From Catellatospora sichuanensis (GTDB lineage: Bacteria > Actinomycetota > Actinomycetes > Mycobacteriales > Micromonosporaceae), in assembly GCF_007483665.1 (NCBI RefSeq), contig NZ_ML660185.1, forward strand, positions 286,178 through 350,177: a DNA stretch of 64,000 nt. The letters are read 5' to 3'. A model generated the notes under the pieces. It was not told the DNA's origin. It searched no databases and worked only from the letters and a program-made list of their open reading frames with translations. The position numbers and the translations under genes are program-made. Positions 34,580 to 43,580 of the stretch are shown here, piece after piece. Position 1 is the stretch's first letter. The number at the start of each line of letters is the position of its first letter.

Positions 34580-35011
34580 ATGTCAGGCTTGCCGCTCCAC
34601 GACCTGCGCCAGGTGCCCGACGAGACGCTGTACCTGCGGCTGATCGTGCTGCGCAAACACTTCCCGGTCGACTACGCCGCAGAGGACTACGACTACCGCC
34701 GCAACGTGTGGGAGGCGGCCAACCGCGCCGTGCAGGGGGAGATCCGCCGCCGGCGGGCCGAACCTCCGAAGTGGTGGGTCGCCGCACACGGCGAGCCGGC
34801 GGAGATCCGGCAGCGCCGATTCGGCGCGATCGCCGCCTACCTCGTCGGGGGCGGGCTGGTGGTGCTGCTGTCCGGCATCCCGTACCTGGCCGTGCCGCTC
34901 ATGCTGACCGTGCTGGCCAGCGGCGCGACCTGGCTGGTGCCGGAGGTGCTGCGCAACCACCGCCAGCCGTTCCTGCAGCCCATCCCGCGCCCCCGGCTGC
35001 CCCGGGACTGA
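34580..35011 (+). CDS. Small two-helix membrane protein of unknown function
   Basis: The 143-residue protein has a soluble, helical, charged N-terminal part (LRQVPDETLYLRLIVLRKHF, then EAANRAVQGEIRRRRAEPPK) and two closely spaced membrane segments (about 85-130: IAAYLVGGGLVVLLSGIPYL and PLMLTVLASGATWLVP). I do not recognise a family. GGGAGGTG precedes ATG 34580 with ideal spacing. It is divergent from the STAS-GT20 unit and may share its regulation. Confidence 0.7.
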   Translation: MSGLPLHDLRQVPDETLYLRLIVLRKHFPVDYAAEDYDYRRNVWEAANRAVQGEIRRRRAEPPKWWVAAHGEPAEIRQRRFGAIAAYLVGGGLVVLLSGIPYLAVPLMLTVLASGATWLVPEVLRNHRQPFLQPIPRPRLPRD

Positions 35012-35034
35012 GACCCCGGGACGTGCGCCGCCGA

Positions 35035-35052
35035 CCGGGCCGATCCGCCCGG
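35035..35052. terminator. Small hairpin between convergent genes
   Basis: CCGGGC (35035-35040) and GCCCGG (35047-35052) flank 6 nt in the 51-bp gap between convergent stops at 35011 and 35063. Short stem, no T tract. Confidence 0.3.
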
Positions 35053-35062
35053 ACCGCGCCGG

Positions 35063-36043
35063 TCAGCTGACCGCCAGGCGGAAGGAGTGCACGGTCTGCC
35101 AGCGTTGCGCGGTCACCACCCGCAACCGCCCGGCGCCCAGGTCGTACGTCACCGACCAGCGGGTGTGCGGCTGGGCCACCGCCCGCAGCAGGCCCAGCGC
35201 GTCGGCCTCCGGCACCGTGCCGCCGGAACGGCCGAGCGTGTCCGCCAGGACGCGGTAGCGCGTGTCGTGGCGTCGCTCCTGCTCGCCGACACCGATCAGC
35301 GGGACGTTCGTCAGCGCCTGCCACCGGCCCGTGCCCCGCTCGACCTGCTGCCGACCGGCGGTGAACTCCACCAGCGCCGACGCGCCCGAGGCGTCCGCGA
35401 GCAGGTAGTGCAGCGGCGGGCCGCCGACGAAGTCGATGTTGTGCCGGGCGAACACCGCGATCGCCTCGTCGACCGTGGCGGCCTGATCGAGGACCAGGCG
35501 CAGGATGCGTACGCTGCCCACGGTCGGCTTGGCCGGGTCGGGTGTGGCGAACGCGCCCTCGTCGGCGGCCATGCCCACGGCCAGCCCGCGCTCGTTCAGC
35601 CCGTCGAACGGCAGTAGCGGCGCGTCGAGCAGGCGACGGTCGCCCCGCGGGTCGTCGGCGGCGGACAGCCCCAGGTAGCGCAGGTCGACCAGGGAGATCG
35701 AGGCGTATCCGTCGGGCGGGTCGGCCCGCAGCACCAGCGCCGGGTTCGGGTCCCAGTCGAAGTTGCGCCCGAACACCGGCCGGTCCGGGTCGCCGAAGGC
35801 GGCGAACAGCGAGCACCCGAACGGCGTCGCGGCCGTCGGCTGCGGGCCGGGCGCCGATGCGTCGTAGTCGCCGGTGTAGGTCATCTCGTACAGCGGCAGG
35901 TCGTCGACGCGGCGCAGACTGGCCAGCGTCGCGTCCGCCTCGGCCGCCGACTGCCGCGACGCCGCGCCCGTCGCCGGTGGGGACGCCGGTGTGGGCGTGC
36001 ACGAGGCCAGGACGAGCAACAGCACGAACCCGAACCGTCTCAT
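35063..36043 (-). CDS. Linear-amide C-N hydrolase (penicillin V acylase/C45-like), probable lipoprotein
   Basis: The 326-residue protein has a short lipoprotein-like signal (RRFGFVLLLVLASC). The Ntn-hydrolase core starts at PFGCSLFAAFGDPDRPVFGRNFDW; Cys77 would become the N-terminal nucleophile after autocleavage at Gly76, with Arg and Asp of RNFDW as family catalytic residues. Further blocks are LPFDGLNERGLAVGMAA and LTNVPL. It should hydrolyse N-acyl amides outside the cell, such as acyl-homoserine lactones, penicillin V or bile-acid-like substrates; the real substrate is unknown. Confidence 0.78.
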   Translation of the reverse strand: MRRFGFVLLLVLASCTPTPASPPATGAASRQSAAEADATLASLRRVDDLPLYEMTYTGDYDASAPGPQPTAATPFGCSLFAAFGDPDRPVFGRNFDWDPNPALVLRADPPDGYASISLVDLRYLGLSAADDPRGDRRLLDAPLLPFDGLNERGLAVGMAADEGAFATPDPAKPTVGSVRILRLVLDQAATVDEAIAVFARHNIDFVGGPPLHYLLADASGASALVEFTAGRQQVERGTGRWQALTNVPLIGVGEQERRHDTRYRVLADTLGRSGGTVPEADALGLLRAVAQPHTRWSVTYDLGAGRLRVVTAQRWQTVHSFRLAVS

Positions 36044-36106
36044 GGCTCCACAGTGTCACGGCGCACGTCGATGGAACAGAGGCCGGACCCCGCGGCGATG
36101 GTCGCC

Positions 36107-36379
36107 TCAGGCGAGGGCGTTGCGGTTGGCGGGGCGCACCGGCAGCCGCCGCCGCGAGCGGCGCGGGCGCAGCACCCGGTCGGCGTGGTGGCGCAGCCCG
36201 GTGCGCAGCACCCGGACCGGACGCCGGGCGCCGCGGGCGAAGGCCCGCGTTGGCAGCCGGGCGGCGGACAGGGTCCGCACGGCACGGCGCTCCCGGGCGG
36301 CGGCACGGCGGCGCAGGGCCAGCAGCAGGAAGTATGCCCCGGCCAGCGCGCCACCCAGCGCCACTTCCGCCGCAGTCAT
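36107..36379 (-). CDS. Small membrane-anchored basic protein
   Basis: This 90-residue open frame begins TAAEVALGGALAGAYFLLLAL, a single N-terminal membrane segment, followed by a strongly Arg-rich tail (RRRAAARERRAVRTL). AGGCGGGA lies 6 nt before ATG 36379. An upstream in-frame ATG at 36436 is possible but the extra residues look non-coding. No family recognised; the Arg-rich composition also arises easily in GC-rich DNA, so it is not certain to be a gene. Confidence 0.45.
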   Translation of the reverse strand: MTAAEVALGGALAGAYFLLLALRRRAAARERRAVRTLSAARLPTRAFARGARRPVRVLRTGLRHHADRVLRPRRSRRRLPVRPANRNALA

Positions 36380-36503
36380 CGATCCCGCCTCTCCGAAGCC
36401 GCCGTGTGAGCCATGTCCCCACCGCATCAACGACAAACGTGAGTGGGCCGTTATTACTTCCCGTAGTCGCGTACGTCACGATTCGGCGATGCCGGGGGCG
36501 GGC

Positions 36504-37139
36504 TCAGCGGTCGACGAGGCCCGCCCGGTGCAACTCGGCGCGCAGCCCGTCGGCGTGCCGGAACCAGTGGGTGCGGAACCCCAGGGCGGCGGCCGCGTCC
36601 ACGTTCGCCCGGGTGTCGTCGACGAACAGGCAGTGCGCCGGATCGGCGCCCGCCGCCCGGCTCGCGTACGCGAATACGGCGGGATCCGGCTTGGCGAGCC
36701 CGAGATCGCAGGACACCAGCAGCTTGTCGAAGCACGCCAGCTCCGGATGGCCGGCCCGGACGACCTGCCAGTAGTAGCCGTCGACGTTCGACAGCAGCAC
36801 CAGCCGGCAGCGCCCGGACAGCTGCCCGACCAGCTCCGCCATGCCGGGCATCGGCGCGTGATAGGGCTCCAGCCAGGCCGCCTCGAACCCGGGGTAGTCG
36901 AGGCCGAAGCCGTGGGCCTCGACGAGCCGGTGGTGCACCTCAGGCAGCGTCACCCGCCCGGTGATCACCTCAGGGCTCGCCATCAGCCCGTTGAGCTGCT
37001 GGAACGCGCGCTCGGGATCGGTGCAGTGCCGGGCGAGGCGCGCGTACACGATGTCGTTGTCGAAGGAGACGACGACGCCGAACAGGTCGAGGATCACGGC
37101 CGCGAGGGGCGGCGCGGGGGTGTCCGCGGCCTGCGTCAT
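36504..37139 (-). CDS. HAD-superfamily hydrolase (subfamily IA)
   Basis: The 211-residue protein has HAD motif I as LDLFGVV (Asp18; the second Asp is replaced by Phe, as in YihX-like members), motif II LLSNVDG, motif III Lys in LGLAKPDPAVF, and motif IV CLFVDDTRANVDAA. A helical cap lies between residues 25 and 95. It is probably a small-molecule phosphatase; lack of the second motif-I Asp may reduce phosphatase turnover. GAGGTGAGGTGGC precedes the ATG. Stands alone. Confidence 0.82.
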   Translation of the reverse strand: MTQAADTPAPPLAAVILDLFGVVVSFDNDIVYARLARHCTDPERAFQQLNGLMASPEVITGRVTLPEVHHRLVEAHGFGLDYPGFEAAWLEPYHAPMPGMAELVGQLSGRCRLVLLSNVDGYYWQVVRAGHPELACFDKLLVSCDLGLAKPDPAVFAYASRAAGADPAHCLFVDDTRANVDAAAALGFRTHWFRHADGLRAELHRAGLVDR

Positions 37140-37294
37140 GCCACCTCACCTCGGGTCGACGGTCTCGATCAACGTAACACCGGGATGCCCGGCCCGACCG
37201 GCGCTCCGATGTGGCCGGAGTCGCCTCAGGGTTTGCCGAGGCCGCTCGTGGGGCAGGTCAGAAGGGCACGACCGGCTACGGAAGGGATGAAACG

Positions 37295-37498
37295 ATGGGT
37301 ACCGTCGATTCTGCCAAGCACCACCTCCAGAACATCGCCGGCAAGGCCAAGGAGCGCGTCGGCGACGCGACCGACAACCACAGCCTGCAGGCTGAGGGCA
37401 TCGCCGACCAGGCCAAGGCCAAGGCCGGCCTGGCCGCGGACGACGTACGCGACGCCGTGCGCGGACGCGACGACGAGCGCGACGACACCAAGCGCTGA
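37295..37498 (+). CDS. CsbD-family stress protein
   Basis: The 67-residue, highly charged protein reads AKHHLQNIAGKAKERVGDAT, the CsbD signature, followed by a second Ala/Lys/Asp-rich helix. CsbD proteins are small and induced by general stress in Bacillus; function unresolved. ATG 37295 has GGAAGGG upstream and gives the usual family length; a longer frame from 37211 is rejected. A weak sigma-B-like arrangement (GGTTT at 37230, GGGCAG at 37251) lies upstream. Followed by a strong hairpin. Confidence 0.85.
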   Translation: MGTVDSAKHHLQNIAGKAKERVGDATDNHSLQAEGIADQAKAKAGLAADDVRDAVRGRDDERDDTKR

Positions 37499-37511
37499 CC
37501 CTGGTGGGTGT

Positions 37512-37548
37512 GCGGCGGGCCGGTCTCCTGCGGGGGCCGGCCCGCCGC
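37512..37548. terminator. Bidirectional terminator hairpin between csbD-like gene and NarL regulator
   Basis: GCGGCGGGCCGG (37512-37523) and CCGGCCCGCCGC (37537-37548) form a perfect 12-bp stem with a 13-nt loop between convergent genes. Confidence 0.7.
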
Positions 37549-37567
37549 CTGTGTACGCCGCGAACGA

Positions 37568-38239
37568 TCAGGCCGTCGGCGGGGCGGGGCCGTCGTCGAG
37601 GCGGGCGTCGTGAACCAGGATCGCCGCCTGCACCCGGTTGGTCAGGCCGAGCTTGGCCAGCGCCCGGCTCACGTGCGCCTTGACCGTCGCCTCGGCCATG
37701 TCCAGCTCACGGGCGATGTCGGCGTTCGACAGGCCGCGGGCGATCGCGCGCACCACGTCGCGCTCGCGCTCGGTCAGCACCGCGAGGCGCGCTCGGGCCT
37801 GGTCGGTCACCGACGGCCCGCGCTCGGCGAAGGAGCTGATCAGGCGGCGGGTGACCGTCGGGGCGAGCATCGCGTTGCCGGCCGCCACGGTGCGCACCGC
37901 CTCGGCCAGGTCACGTGGCGGGGTGTCCTTGAGCAGGAAGCCGACCGCGCCGGCGCGCAGTGCGCCGTGCACGTACTCGTCCTGGTCGAACGTGGTCAGC
38001 ATGATCACGCGGGGCGGGTCGGGCAGCCGGGCGACCGCGGCCGCGCCGGTCAGCCCGTCGGTGCCCGGCATCCGTACGTCCATCAGCACCACCTCGGGCC
38101 GGTGCCGCCGGGCCGCCTCCACCGCCTCGGCGCCGTCGCGGGCCTCGGCGACCACGGCGATGTCACCGGCCGCCTCGAGGATCATCCGCAGCCCGGAGCG
38201 CACCAGCGCCTCGTCGTCGACCACCAGCACCCGGATCAC
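37568..38239 (-). CDS. NarL/LuxR-family response regulator
   Basis: The 223-residue protein has a receiver domain (VLVVDDEALVR, phospho-acceptor Asp54 in VLMDVRMPG, Lys in LLKDTPP) and a LuxR-type helix-turn-helix (LTERERDVVRAIARGLSNAD, then ATVKAHVSRALAKLG). GTG 38239 overlaps the kinase stop, so it is co-translated with the DesK-type kinase. The pair is divergent from an ABC/FtsX exporter, the usual layout for a sensor of envelope stress or antimicrobial peptides driving an exporter (inference). Confidence 0.93.
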   Translation of the reverse strand: MIRVLVVDDEALVRSGLRMILEAAGDIAVVAEARDGAEAVEAARRHRPEVVLMDVRMPGTDGLTGAAAVARLPDPPRVIMLTTFDQDEYVHGALRAGAVGFLLKDTPPRDLAEAVRTVAAGNAMLAPTVTRRLISSFAERGPSVTDQARARLAVLTERERDVVRAIARGLSNADIARELDMAEATVKAHVSRALAKLGLTNRVQAAILVHDARLDDGPAPPTA

Positions 38240-39516
38240 GCGGGCACCGCCCGGATCTCCGGCGGGTCGGCCGGGATGCGCGCGTACAGCGTGAAGCCGC
38301 CGTCCAGCCGCGGCCGCGCCTGCACCGAGCCGCCGGCCAGGGCGACCCGCTCGGCGAGCCCGACCAGGCCCAGCCCGCTTTCCGGCACCGGCGGGGCCGG
38401 TCGCGGCGGGGGCGCGTTCTCCACCGCCACGGTCAGCCCGTGCGGCTCGTGGTGCAGCGTGACCGTGGTCGGCACGGGGCCGGCGTGCTTGGCCACGTTG
38501 GTCAGCGCCTCCTGCACCACCCGGTACGCGGTGCGCTGCGCGGACAGCGACACCTCCTGCAGCTGCCCCTGGTCGACGCGGCGCACCGGCAGCCCGGCGG
38601 CGCGGCTGGCGTCCAGCAGCCGGTCCAGGTCGGCCAGCGTCGGCTGCGGCGCGAGTTCCGGCACCGTGCCGTCGGCCAGGTCGGGCGCGCGCAGCATGCC
38701 GAGCACCTCGCGCAGCTCCTGCATCGCCTCCCGGCCGGTGGTGCGGATCAGCGCGGCCTCCTCGGCGGTGCGCGGGTCCGCGGTGCTGACCTCCAGCGCC
38801 CCGGCGTGCAGCACCATCAGCGCCACCCGGTGCGCGACCACGTCGTGCATCTCCCGGGCGATGCGCCGCCGCTCGTCGGACCGGGCCCGTTCGGCGCGTT
38901 CATGCTGCTCGCGTTCGAGCCGCTCGGCCCGGTCGCGCAGCTGCTCGAGGACCTGGCGGCGGGCGCGCACCCACAGCCCGAACACGAACGGCAGGCCGAT
39001 GGTCATGCCCACCCAGAACAGGCTGGTGAGCACGCCGCCGAAGACGAGCCCGCCGGTCATGCCCTCGTACAGCAGGTCGCTGTGCACCGAGCTCCAGCCG
39101 ACCGGCACCCCGACCAGGACGCAGGCGACCAGGAAGTAGGGCCAGGCGCGGCCCGGGTGCTGCGGCCGGCCGGGACGTCCCGCGCCGGCGTAGTAGGCCG
39201 CGATGAACACCGCGACCACCATGCTCAGCCCCAGCCACGCCACGAGCGAGACCACGAACAGCGGCCAGCGCGCCCGGCGGATCAGCGCGGCGCTGACCCC
39301 GCAGGCGAGCATGGCCAGTCCCACCAGCGCCCACGGTGGTGAGAAGGGCTGGCCCTCGAAGACGAAGATCGCCGGACGTTGCGGGGTGGCCAGTGAGAAC
39401 AGCGTCACACCGCAGCCGAGCGCGAACGGGTACAACCAATGCGCCAATCGGCGTAGCCGGCTCGTCGGCTGCAGCCACGACGGCAGGCCGGGCACCCGTG
39501 CCGCGCTGTGCTCCAC
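38236..39516 (-). CDS. DesK/NarX-type sensor histidine kinase
   Basis: The 426-residue protein has about five membrane segments in residues 25-190 and no large extracellular domain, then a coiled linker and the HisKA_3 box RRIAREMHDVVAHRVALMVL with its phospho-His, and a HATPase with VVQEALTNVAKHAG and GLGLVGLAERV. GTG 39516 follows GGGAGGTGGGAC, an excellent ribosome-binding site. It is coupled to the response regulator downstream and divergent from the ABC exporter, whose promoter shares the 159-bp gap. Confidence 0.92.
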   Translation of the reverse strand: MEHSAARVPGLPSWLQPTSRLRRLAHWLYPFALGCGVTLFSLATPQRPAIFVFEGQPFSPPWALVGLAMLACGVSAALIRRARWPLFVVSLVAWLGLSMVVAVFIAAYYAGAGRPGRPQHPGRAWPYFLVACVLVGVPVGWSSVHSDLLYEGMTGGLVFGGVLTSLFWVGMTIGLPFVFGLWVRARRQVLEQLRDRAERLEREQHERAERARSDERRRIAREMHDVVAHRVALMVLHAGALEVSTADPRTAEEAALIRTTGREAMQELREVLGMLRAPDLADGTVPELAPQPTLADLDRLLDASRAAGLPVRRVDQGQLQEVSLSAQRTAYRVVQEALTNVAKHAGPVPTTVTLHHEPHGLTVAVENAPPPRPAPPVPESGLGLVGLAERVALAGGSVQARPRLDGGFTLYARIPADPPEIRAVPA

Positions 39517-39675
39517 GTCCCACCTCCCGTTCGCGGTCGTGTCGGTGACGAGCTTAGGCAGGTGCCCGGCGTCAGCGGCCACTACTTCCGTTCCCGCTGC
39601 CTGCAACTTAAGTAGCGGGTCTTGATCTACTCCTGCCCGAGTGCACGGCCGCCGCCGGGCGGCAGCGTGTGGGCC

Positions 39676-40473
39676 ATGACGAACTTCGACGCCGCGGTGA
39701 GCGCGGAAGACCTCACCAAACGGTACGGCTCGGGCGACGCGCAGGTGACCGCGCTGGACGCGGTGACGGTGGCCTTCGGCCGCGGCGAGCTCACCGCGAT
39801 CATGGGACCGTCCGGGTCCGGCAAGTCCACCCTGATGCACTGCCTGGCCGGGCTGGACACGCCGACCGCGGGCCGGGTGTGGCTGCACGGCTCGCGCCAC
39901 GGCAGCGCCGACCGGGTCGAGCTGAGCGGCCTGCGCGACGACGCGCTGACGGCACTGCGCCGGGACCGGATGGGTTTCGTGTTCCAGGCGTTCAACCTGC
40001 TGCCGACGCTGACCGCGTGGGAGAACATCACCCTGCCGCTGGACCTGGCCGGGCGGCGGCCCGACCAGGCCTTTGCCGACACCGTGATCGACGCGGTCGG
40101 GCTGCGCGACCGGCTGCACCACCGTCCCGCCCAGCTGTCCGGCGGCCAGCAGCAGCGGGTGGCCTGCGCCCGCGCGCTGATCAGCCGCCCGGACGTGGTC
40201 TTCGCCGACGAGCCGACCGGGGCGCTGGACTCCCGGGCGGGCGCGGAGGTGCTCGGTTTCCTGCGCCGCAGCGTCGACGAGCTGGCGCAGACCGTGGTCA
40301 TGGTCACCCACGACCCGGTCGCGGCCTCGTACGCCGACCGGGTGCTGTTCCTGGCCGACGGCAGGATCGTCGACGAGCTGCGCGAGCCGTCCGCCGACCG
40401 GGTGCTCGACCGGATCCGGGCACTGGAGTCCGTGGCGCGCGGCGCCCGCACGACCGTCGGGGCGGGTGCCTGA
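39676..40473 (+). CDS. ABC transporter ATP-binding protein (MacB/LolD type)
   Basis: The 265-residue protein has Walker A GPSGSGKST, Q-loop FVFQAFNLLPTLTAWENI, signature LSGGQQQRVACARALI, Walker B VVFADEPTGALD and switch His in MVTHDPVAASYADR. This is the MacB/LolD/BceA class that pairs with FtsX-type permeases. ATG 39676 gives the normal family length. Its stop overlaps the permease ATG (TGATG). It probably powers export of a peptide or lipid and is likely controlled by the divergent two-component system. Confidence 0.94.
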   Translation: MTNFDAAVSAEDLTKRYGSGDAQVTALDAVTVAFGRGELTAIMGPSGSGKSTLMHCLAGLDTPTAGRVWLHGSRHGSADRVELSGLRDDALTALRRDRMGFVFQAFNLLPTLTAWENITLPLDLAGRRPDQAFADTVIDAVGLRDRLHHRPAQLSGGQQQRVACARALISRPDVVFADEPTGALDSRAGAEVLGFLRRSVDELAQTVVMVTHDPVAASYADRVLFLADGRIVDELREPSADRVLDRIRALESVARGARTTVGAGA

Positions 40474-42998
40474 TGCTGCGGGCGATGCTGCGCGACCTGC
40501 GCGCACACCTGGGCCGGGTCGCGATGACCCTGGCCGCGATCGTGCTCGGGGTGGCCTTCGTGGTCGCCACCTGGGTGGTGTCGGACTCCGCCGCGGCCAC
40601 GGTCAGCAGCGGCTCGTCGCGCACCGACCTGGCCGCGGTCGTGCAGTCCAGGCCGAAGACCCCGGCCGACGCGGAGGTCGCCGCCGACGTCGTAGGCCGG
40701 CTCGCCCGGCTGCCGGGGGTGACCCGGGCCGAGGGTGTGCGCTCGGGCTATGCGGCCCTGGTCGGCACCGACGGCAAGATCGGCACCACGTCCTGGGCGG
40801 AGACCGCGGGCACCGACTGGGACGGCTCGCAGCGGTTCACCCTCACCGCGGGCCGCGGCCCGCAGCGCGCCGGGGAGGTGGCGCTGGAGGAACAGGCCGC
40901 CGCGGACGCCGGGTTGTCGGTCGGCGACTCCGCGCGGGTGCTGCTCGGCGGGGACCGGTCCGACACCGCCACCGTCGTCGGCGTGTTCACCTATCGCGCC
41001 ACGGGCTGGGAGTTCGACCCGGCCGTGGCGTACGACGACAGCACCGCGGCCCTGCTGCTGCGCAGCCGCGACACGGGGGCGGGCGCGACGCCGGGGTACG
41101 CGCGGGTGGAGCTGTCCGGGTCCGACGAGCAGGCCGTCGTCGCAGCCGCGCGGGCCGAACTCGGCACCGATTTCCGGGTGGACTCCGGCAGTGAACTGCG
41201 CGAGAAGCAGGCCGCGTCCGCGCAGAGCGACGCCGACGTGATCCGCAAGGCGCTGCTGGCGTTCGCCGCGGTGGCGCTGATGGCGGGCGTGTTCGTCATC
41301 GCGAACACCTTCACCATGCTGGTCACCCAGCGCACCCGGCAGTTCGCGCTGCTGCGGGCGGTCGGCGCGCGGCGGGCCCAGGTGCGCCGGGCCGTGCTGA
41401 CCGAGGCCGTCGTGCTGGGCCTGGTCGGCTCCACGGCCGGCGTGGCGATGGGCGTCGGCCTGGGCCTGCTCGCGATGCGGCTGCTGCCCGTGGTCGGCGA
41501 TGTCGCCTACGTGGTGTCGCCGTGGGCGGTGCTGCTGGGCTACGCGGTCGGCGTGGTGGTCACGATCGTGTCGGCGTACGGGTCGGCGCGCCGGGCGGCG
41601 CGGGTGTCGCCGATGGCGGCGCTGCGCACCGACGCCGCCGTGCCGCGGCGCTCGCTGGTGCTGCGCAGCGTGCTCGGCCTGCTCGCCGTGGCGGGCGGGG
41701 CGGCCATGGTCGCGGTGACCTCGCCCGAGGACCTGACCGAGCCCAAACGCATGCTGGCCATGGCAGGGGCGGTGCTGGCCTGGGTAGGCGTGCTGCTCAC
41801 CGCGCCGATCCTGGTGTCGGCGGTGCTCGGCCCGCTGACCCGGCTGCTGCGCTCGCCGCGCCCGGTCACCCGCATCGCGCTGCGCAACGCGGTACGCGAC
41901 CCGCGTCGCACCGCCGCCACGTCGTCCGCGCTGATGATCGGACTGTCGCTGGTGTGCGCTTTCGCGACCGTGGGGCAGACGCTCAGCGACGACCTGACCG
42001 CGCAGGTGCGCTCGGCGGTGCCCGCGGACGCGGTGGTGCTGCGCGCCGCGGCGTTCGGCATGCTCGACGATACGGTCCGTGCCACCGCACGCGCGGTGCC
42101 CGGGATGACCGGACTGGCCGCACCGCGCTCGGGTTCGGTGGAGGTGGTCTCGCCGCAGGGCGCGTCGCAGGACGCCGAGTTCACCAGCCTGGACCCGGCC
42201 GCGGTCGGCACCGCGATCCGTCCCCGGGTGATCGAGGGCGACTCGGACCTGCGTCGCGGTGTGCTGCTGGCCGAGCGGGTCGCCACCGAGCTGGGGGTGA
42301 AGGTCGGCGAACGGGTCCGGCTCCGGTTCATGGCCGCCGGTGCGGCGGGCGAGCCCGCGCCGGTCGAGGTGCCGGTGACGGTGGTGGGCGTGCACGAGGG
42401 CAGTGACCTGCTGCGCGGGCAGCTGATCGACGACGCGCTGCTGCCGGCGGGCGTGTCCCGCGAGGGCGACAGCATGTTCGCGCTCGGCGCGGACCAGGCG
42501 GCCCTGCGCGCCGCGCTGGAGCGGGCGTTCGCGTCCCGGCCGGACGTGGTGGTGCAGGACCGGGAGCAGTTGCTCGACGACCTGCTGGAGCCGTTCCAGC
42601 TGGTGCTCGGCCTGGTCTACGTGCTGCTCGGCGCGGCCGTGGTGATCGCCGTGTTCGGTGTGGTCAACACGCTGGCGCTGTCGGTGTTGGAACGCACCCG
42701 CGAGCTGGGTGTGTTCCGGGCGCTGGGCGCGTCGCGGGCGCTGGTGCGCCGTACGGTGCGCCGGGAGAGTGTGGTGATCTCGCTGTACGGCGGCGTCCTC
42801 GGCATCGGGGTGGGCGTGCTGCTGGGCGGGGTGATGCAGTACGTCATCCTGGCCAACCCGGTGTTCGGCATGTCGGTGCCGTGGCTGACCGCAGTGGTGG
42901 CGCTGGCCGGGATGGGCCTGGTCGGGGTGCTGGCCGCGATGTGGCCGGCCCGCCGCGCGGCCCGCGCCGACATCCTGGCGGCGATCGCCACCGAGTGA
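40473..42998 (+). CDS. ABC transporter permease with two FtsX domains
   Basis: The 841-residue protein carries a signal-anchor helix (MTLAAIVLGVAFVVATWVVS), a large MacB-like periplasmic-type domain (about 45-250), an FtsX domain (about 260-390 with three helices), then a second helix-domain-FtsX set (about 460-840, ending VLAAMWPARRAARADILAAI). This doubled layout is usual for actinobacterial permeases with a separate ATPase gene. Its ATG overlaps the ATPase stop. Expected to act in the membrane as mechanotransmission exporter; cargo unknown. Confidence 0.92.
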   Translation: MLRAMLRDLRAHLGRVAMTLAAIVLGVAFVVATWVVSDSAAATVSSGSSRTDLAAVVQSRPKTPADAEVAADVVGRLARLPGVTRAEGVRSGYAALVGTDGKIGTTSWAETAGTDWDGSQRFTLTAGRGPQRAGEVALEEQAAADAGLSVGDSARVLLGGDRSDTATVVGVFTYRATGWEFDPAVAYDDSTAALLLRSRDTGAGATPGYARVELSGSDEQAVVAAARAELGTDFRVDSGSELREKQAASAQSDADVIRKALLAFAAVALMAGVFVIANTFTMLVTQRTRQFALLRAVGARRAQVRRAVLTEAVVLGLVGSTAGVAMGVGLGLLAMRLLPVVGDVAYVVSPWAVLLGYAVGVVVTIVSAYGSARRAARVSPMAALRTDAAVPRRSLVLRSVLGLLAVAGGAAMVAVTSPEDLTEPKRMLAMAGAVLAWVGVLLTAPILVSAVLGPLTRLLRSPRPVTRIALRNAVRDPRRTAATSSALMIGLSLVCAFATVGQTLSDDLTAQVRSAVPADAVVLRAAAFGMLDDTVRATARAVPGMTGLAAPRSGSVEVVSPQGASQDAEFTSLDPAAVGTAIRPRVIEGDSDLRRGVLLAERVATELGVKVGERVRLRFMAAGAAGEPAPVEVPVTVVGVHEGSDLLRGQLIDDALLPAGVSREGDSMFALGADQAALRAALERAFASRPDVVVQDREQLLDDLLEPFQLVLGLVYVLLGAAVVIAVFGVVNTLALSVLERTRELGVFRALGASRALVRRTVRRESVVISLYGGVLGIGVGVLLGGVMQYVILANPVFGMSVPWLTAVVALAGMGLVGVLAAMWPARRAARADILAAIATE

Positions 42999-43041
42999 CG
43001 GGCGGGGTGCCGCCGTTCCGGCTCCCCGCGCCCGCTTTGTG

Positions 43042-43106
43042 ATCGACGTTGGCCTATCTCATCGACTTTGATCCGCGAATAGTCGATGGGATGGGCCAAT
43101 GTCTAT
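43042..43106. repeat. Long imperfect inverted repeat after the FtsX permease gene
   Basis: The 25-bp arm 43042-43066 (starting ATCGACGTTGGCCTATCTCA) pairs with 43082-43106 at 21 of 25 positions, two of the four exceptions still being G-U pairs in RNA, with a 15-nt loop. It lies between the permease stop and the MerR promoter; possibly a terminator, possibly a repeat element. Confidence 0.65.
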
Positions 43107-43140
43107 GCGTGGCGATGGGGTGACCGGGGCCACGCTTGCC

Positions 43141-43171
43141 TTGACACCGGCGGCAACGTTTAGCGTTGTGC
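43141..43171 (+). promoter_or_regulatory. Promoter with MerR-type operator dyad
   Basis: TTGACA (43141-43146) is followed by a dyad GCAACG-TTTAG-CGTTGT (43153-43169), placed where MerR regulators bind between -35 and -10. The -10 box is weak (TTGTGC at 43166 with a 19-nt spacer), which is typical of MerR-activated promoters. It would drive the MerR-thioredoxin pair. Confidence 0.5.
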
Positions 43172-43193
43172 GAGACAGGGAGGAGGGGCCCGG

Positions 43194-43580
43194 ATGCGCA
43201 TCGGCGAGCTGGCGCAACGCGCCGGCACCAGCACCCGCACCCTGCGGTACTACGAGCAGCACGGTCTCATCCGGTCGCGGCGCGCGACCAACGGATACCG
43301 TGCCTTCGACGAGGCCGAACTGCGGGTCGTGCACGAGATCCGGTCCCTGCTCGCGGTCGGGTTCGACCTCGACGACATCCGCCCGTTCGTGGCCTGCCTG
43401 CGGGCGGGGCACGCCACCGGCGACGTGTGTCCCGACTCGGTCGCCGTGCTGCGGCGCAAGCTCGCCGAGGTCGACACCTGCCTCGACCGGCTCAACACCG
43501 TCCGCGACCAGCTACACCACCAGCTCACCGAAGCCATCGCCCACCGGGAGAGAACATGCCTGAGAAGAACGGCCCCCTAG
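43194..43580 (+). CDS. MerR-family transcriptional regulator
   Basis: The 128-residue protein starts with the MerR winged helix (MRIGELAQRAGTSTRTLRYY, then GYRAFDEAELRVVHEI) and a dimerisation coiled coil. Two cysteines in the effector region (VACLRAGHATGDVC, about 80-93, and another near 104) suggest redox or metal sensing. A strong GGGAGGAGGGG precedes the ATG. It overlaps the thioredoxin start by 25 bp, so it most likely regulates a thiol-stress response with thioredoxin as the direct output. Confidence 0.9.
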   Translation: MRIGELAQRAGTSTRTLRYYEQHGLIRSRRATNGYRAFDEAELRVVHEIRSLLAVGFDLDDIRPFVACLRAGHATGDVCPDSVAVLRRKLAEVDTCLDRLNTVRDQLHHQLTEAIAHRERTCLRRTAP

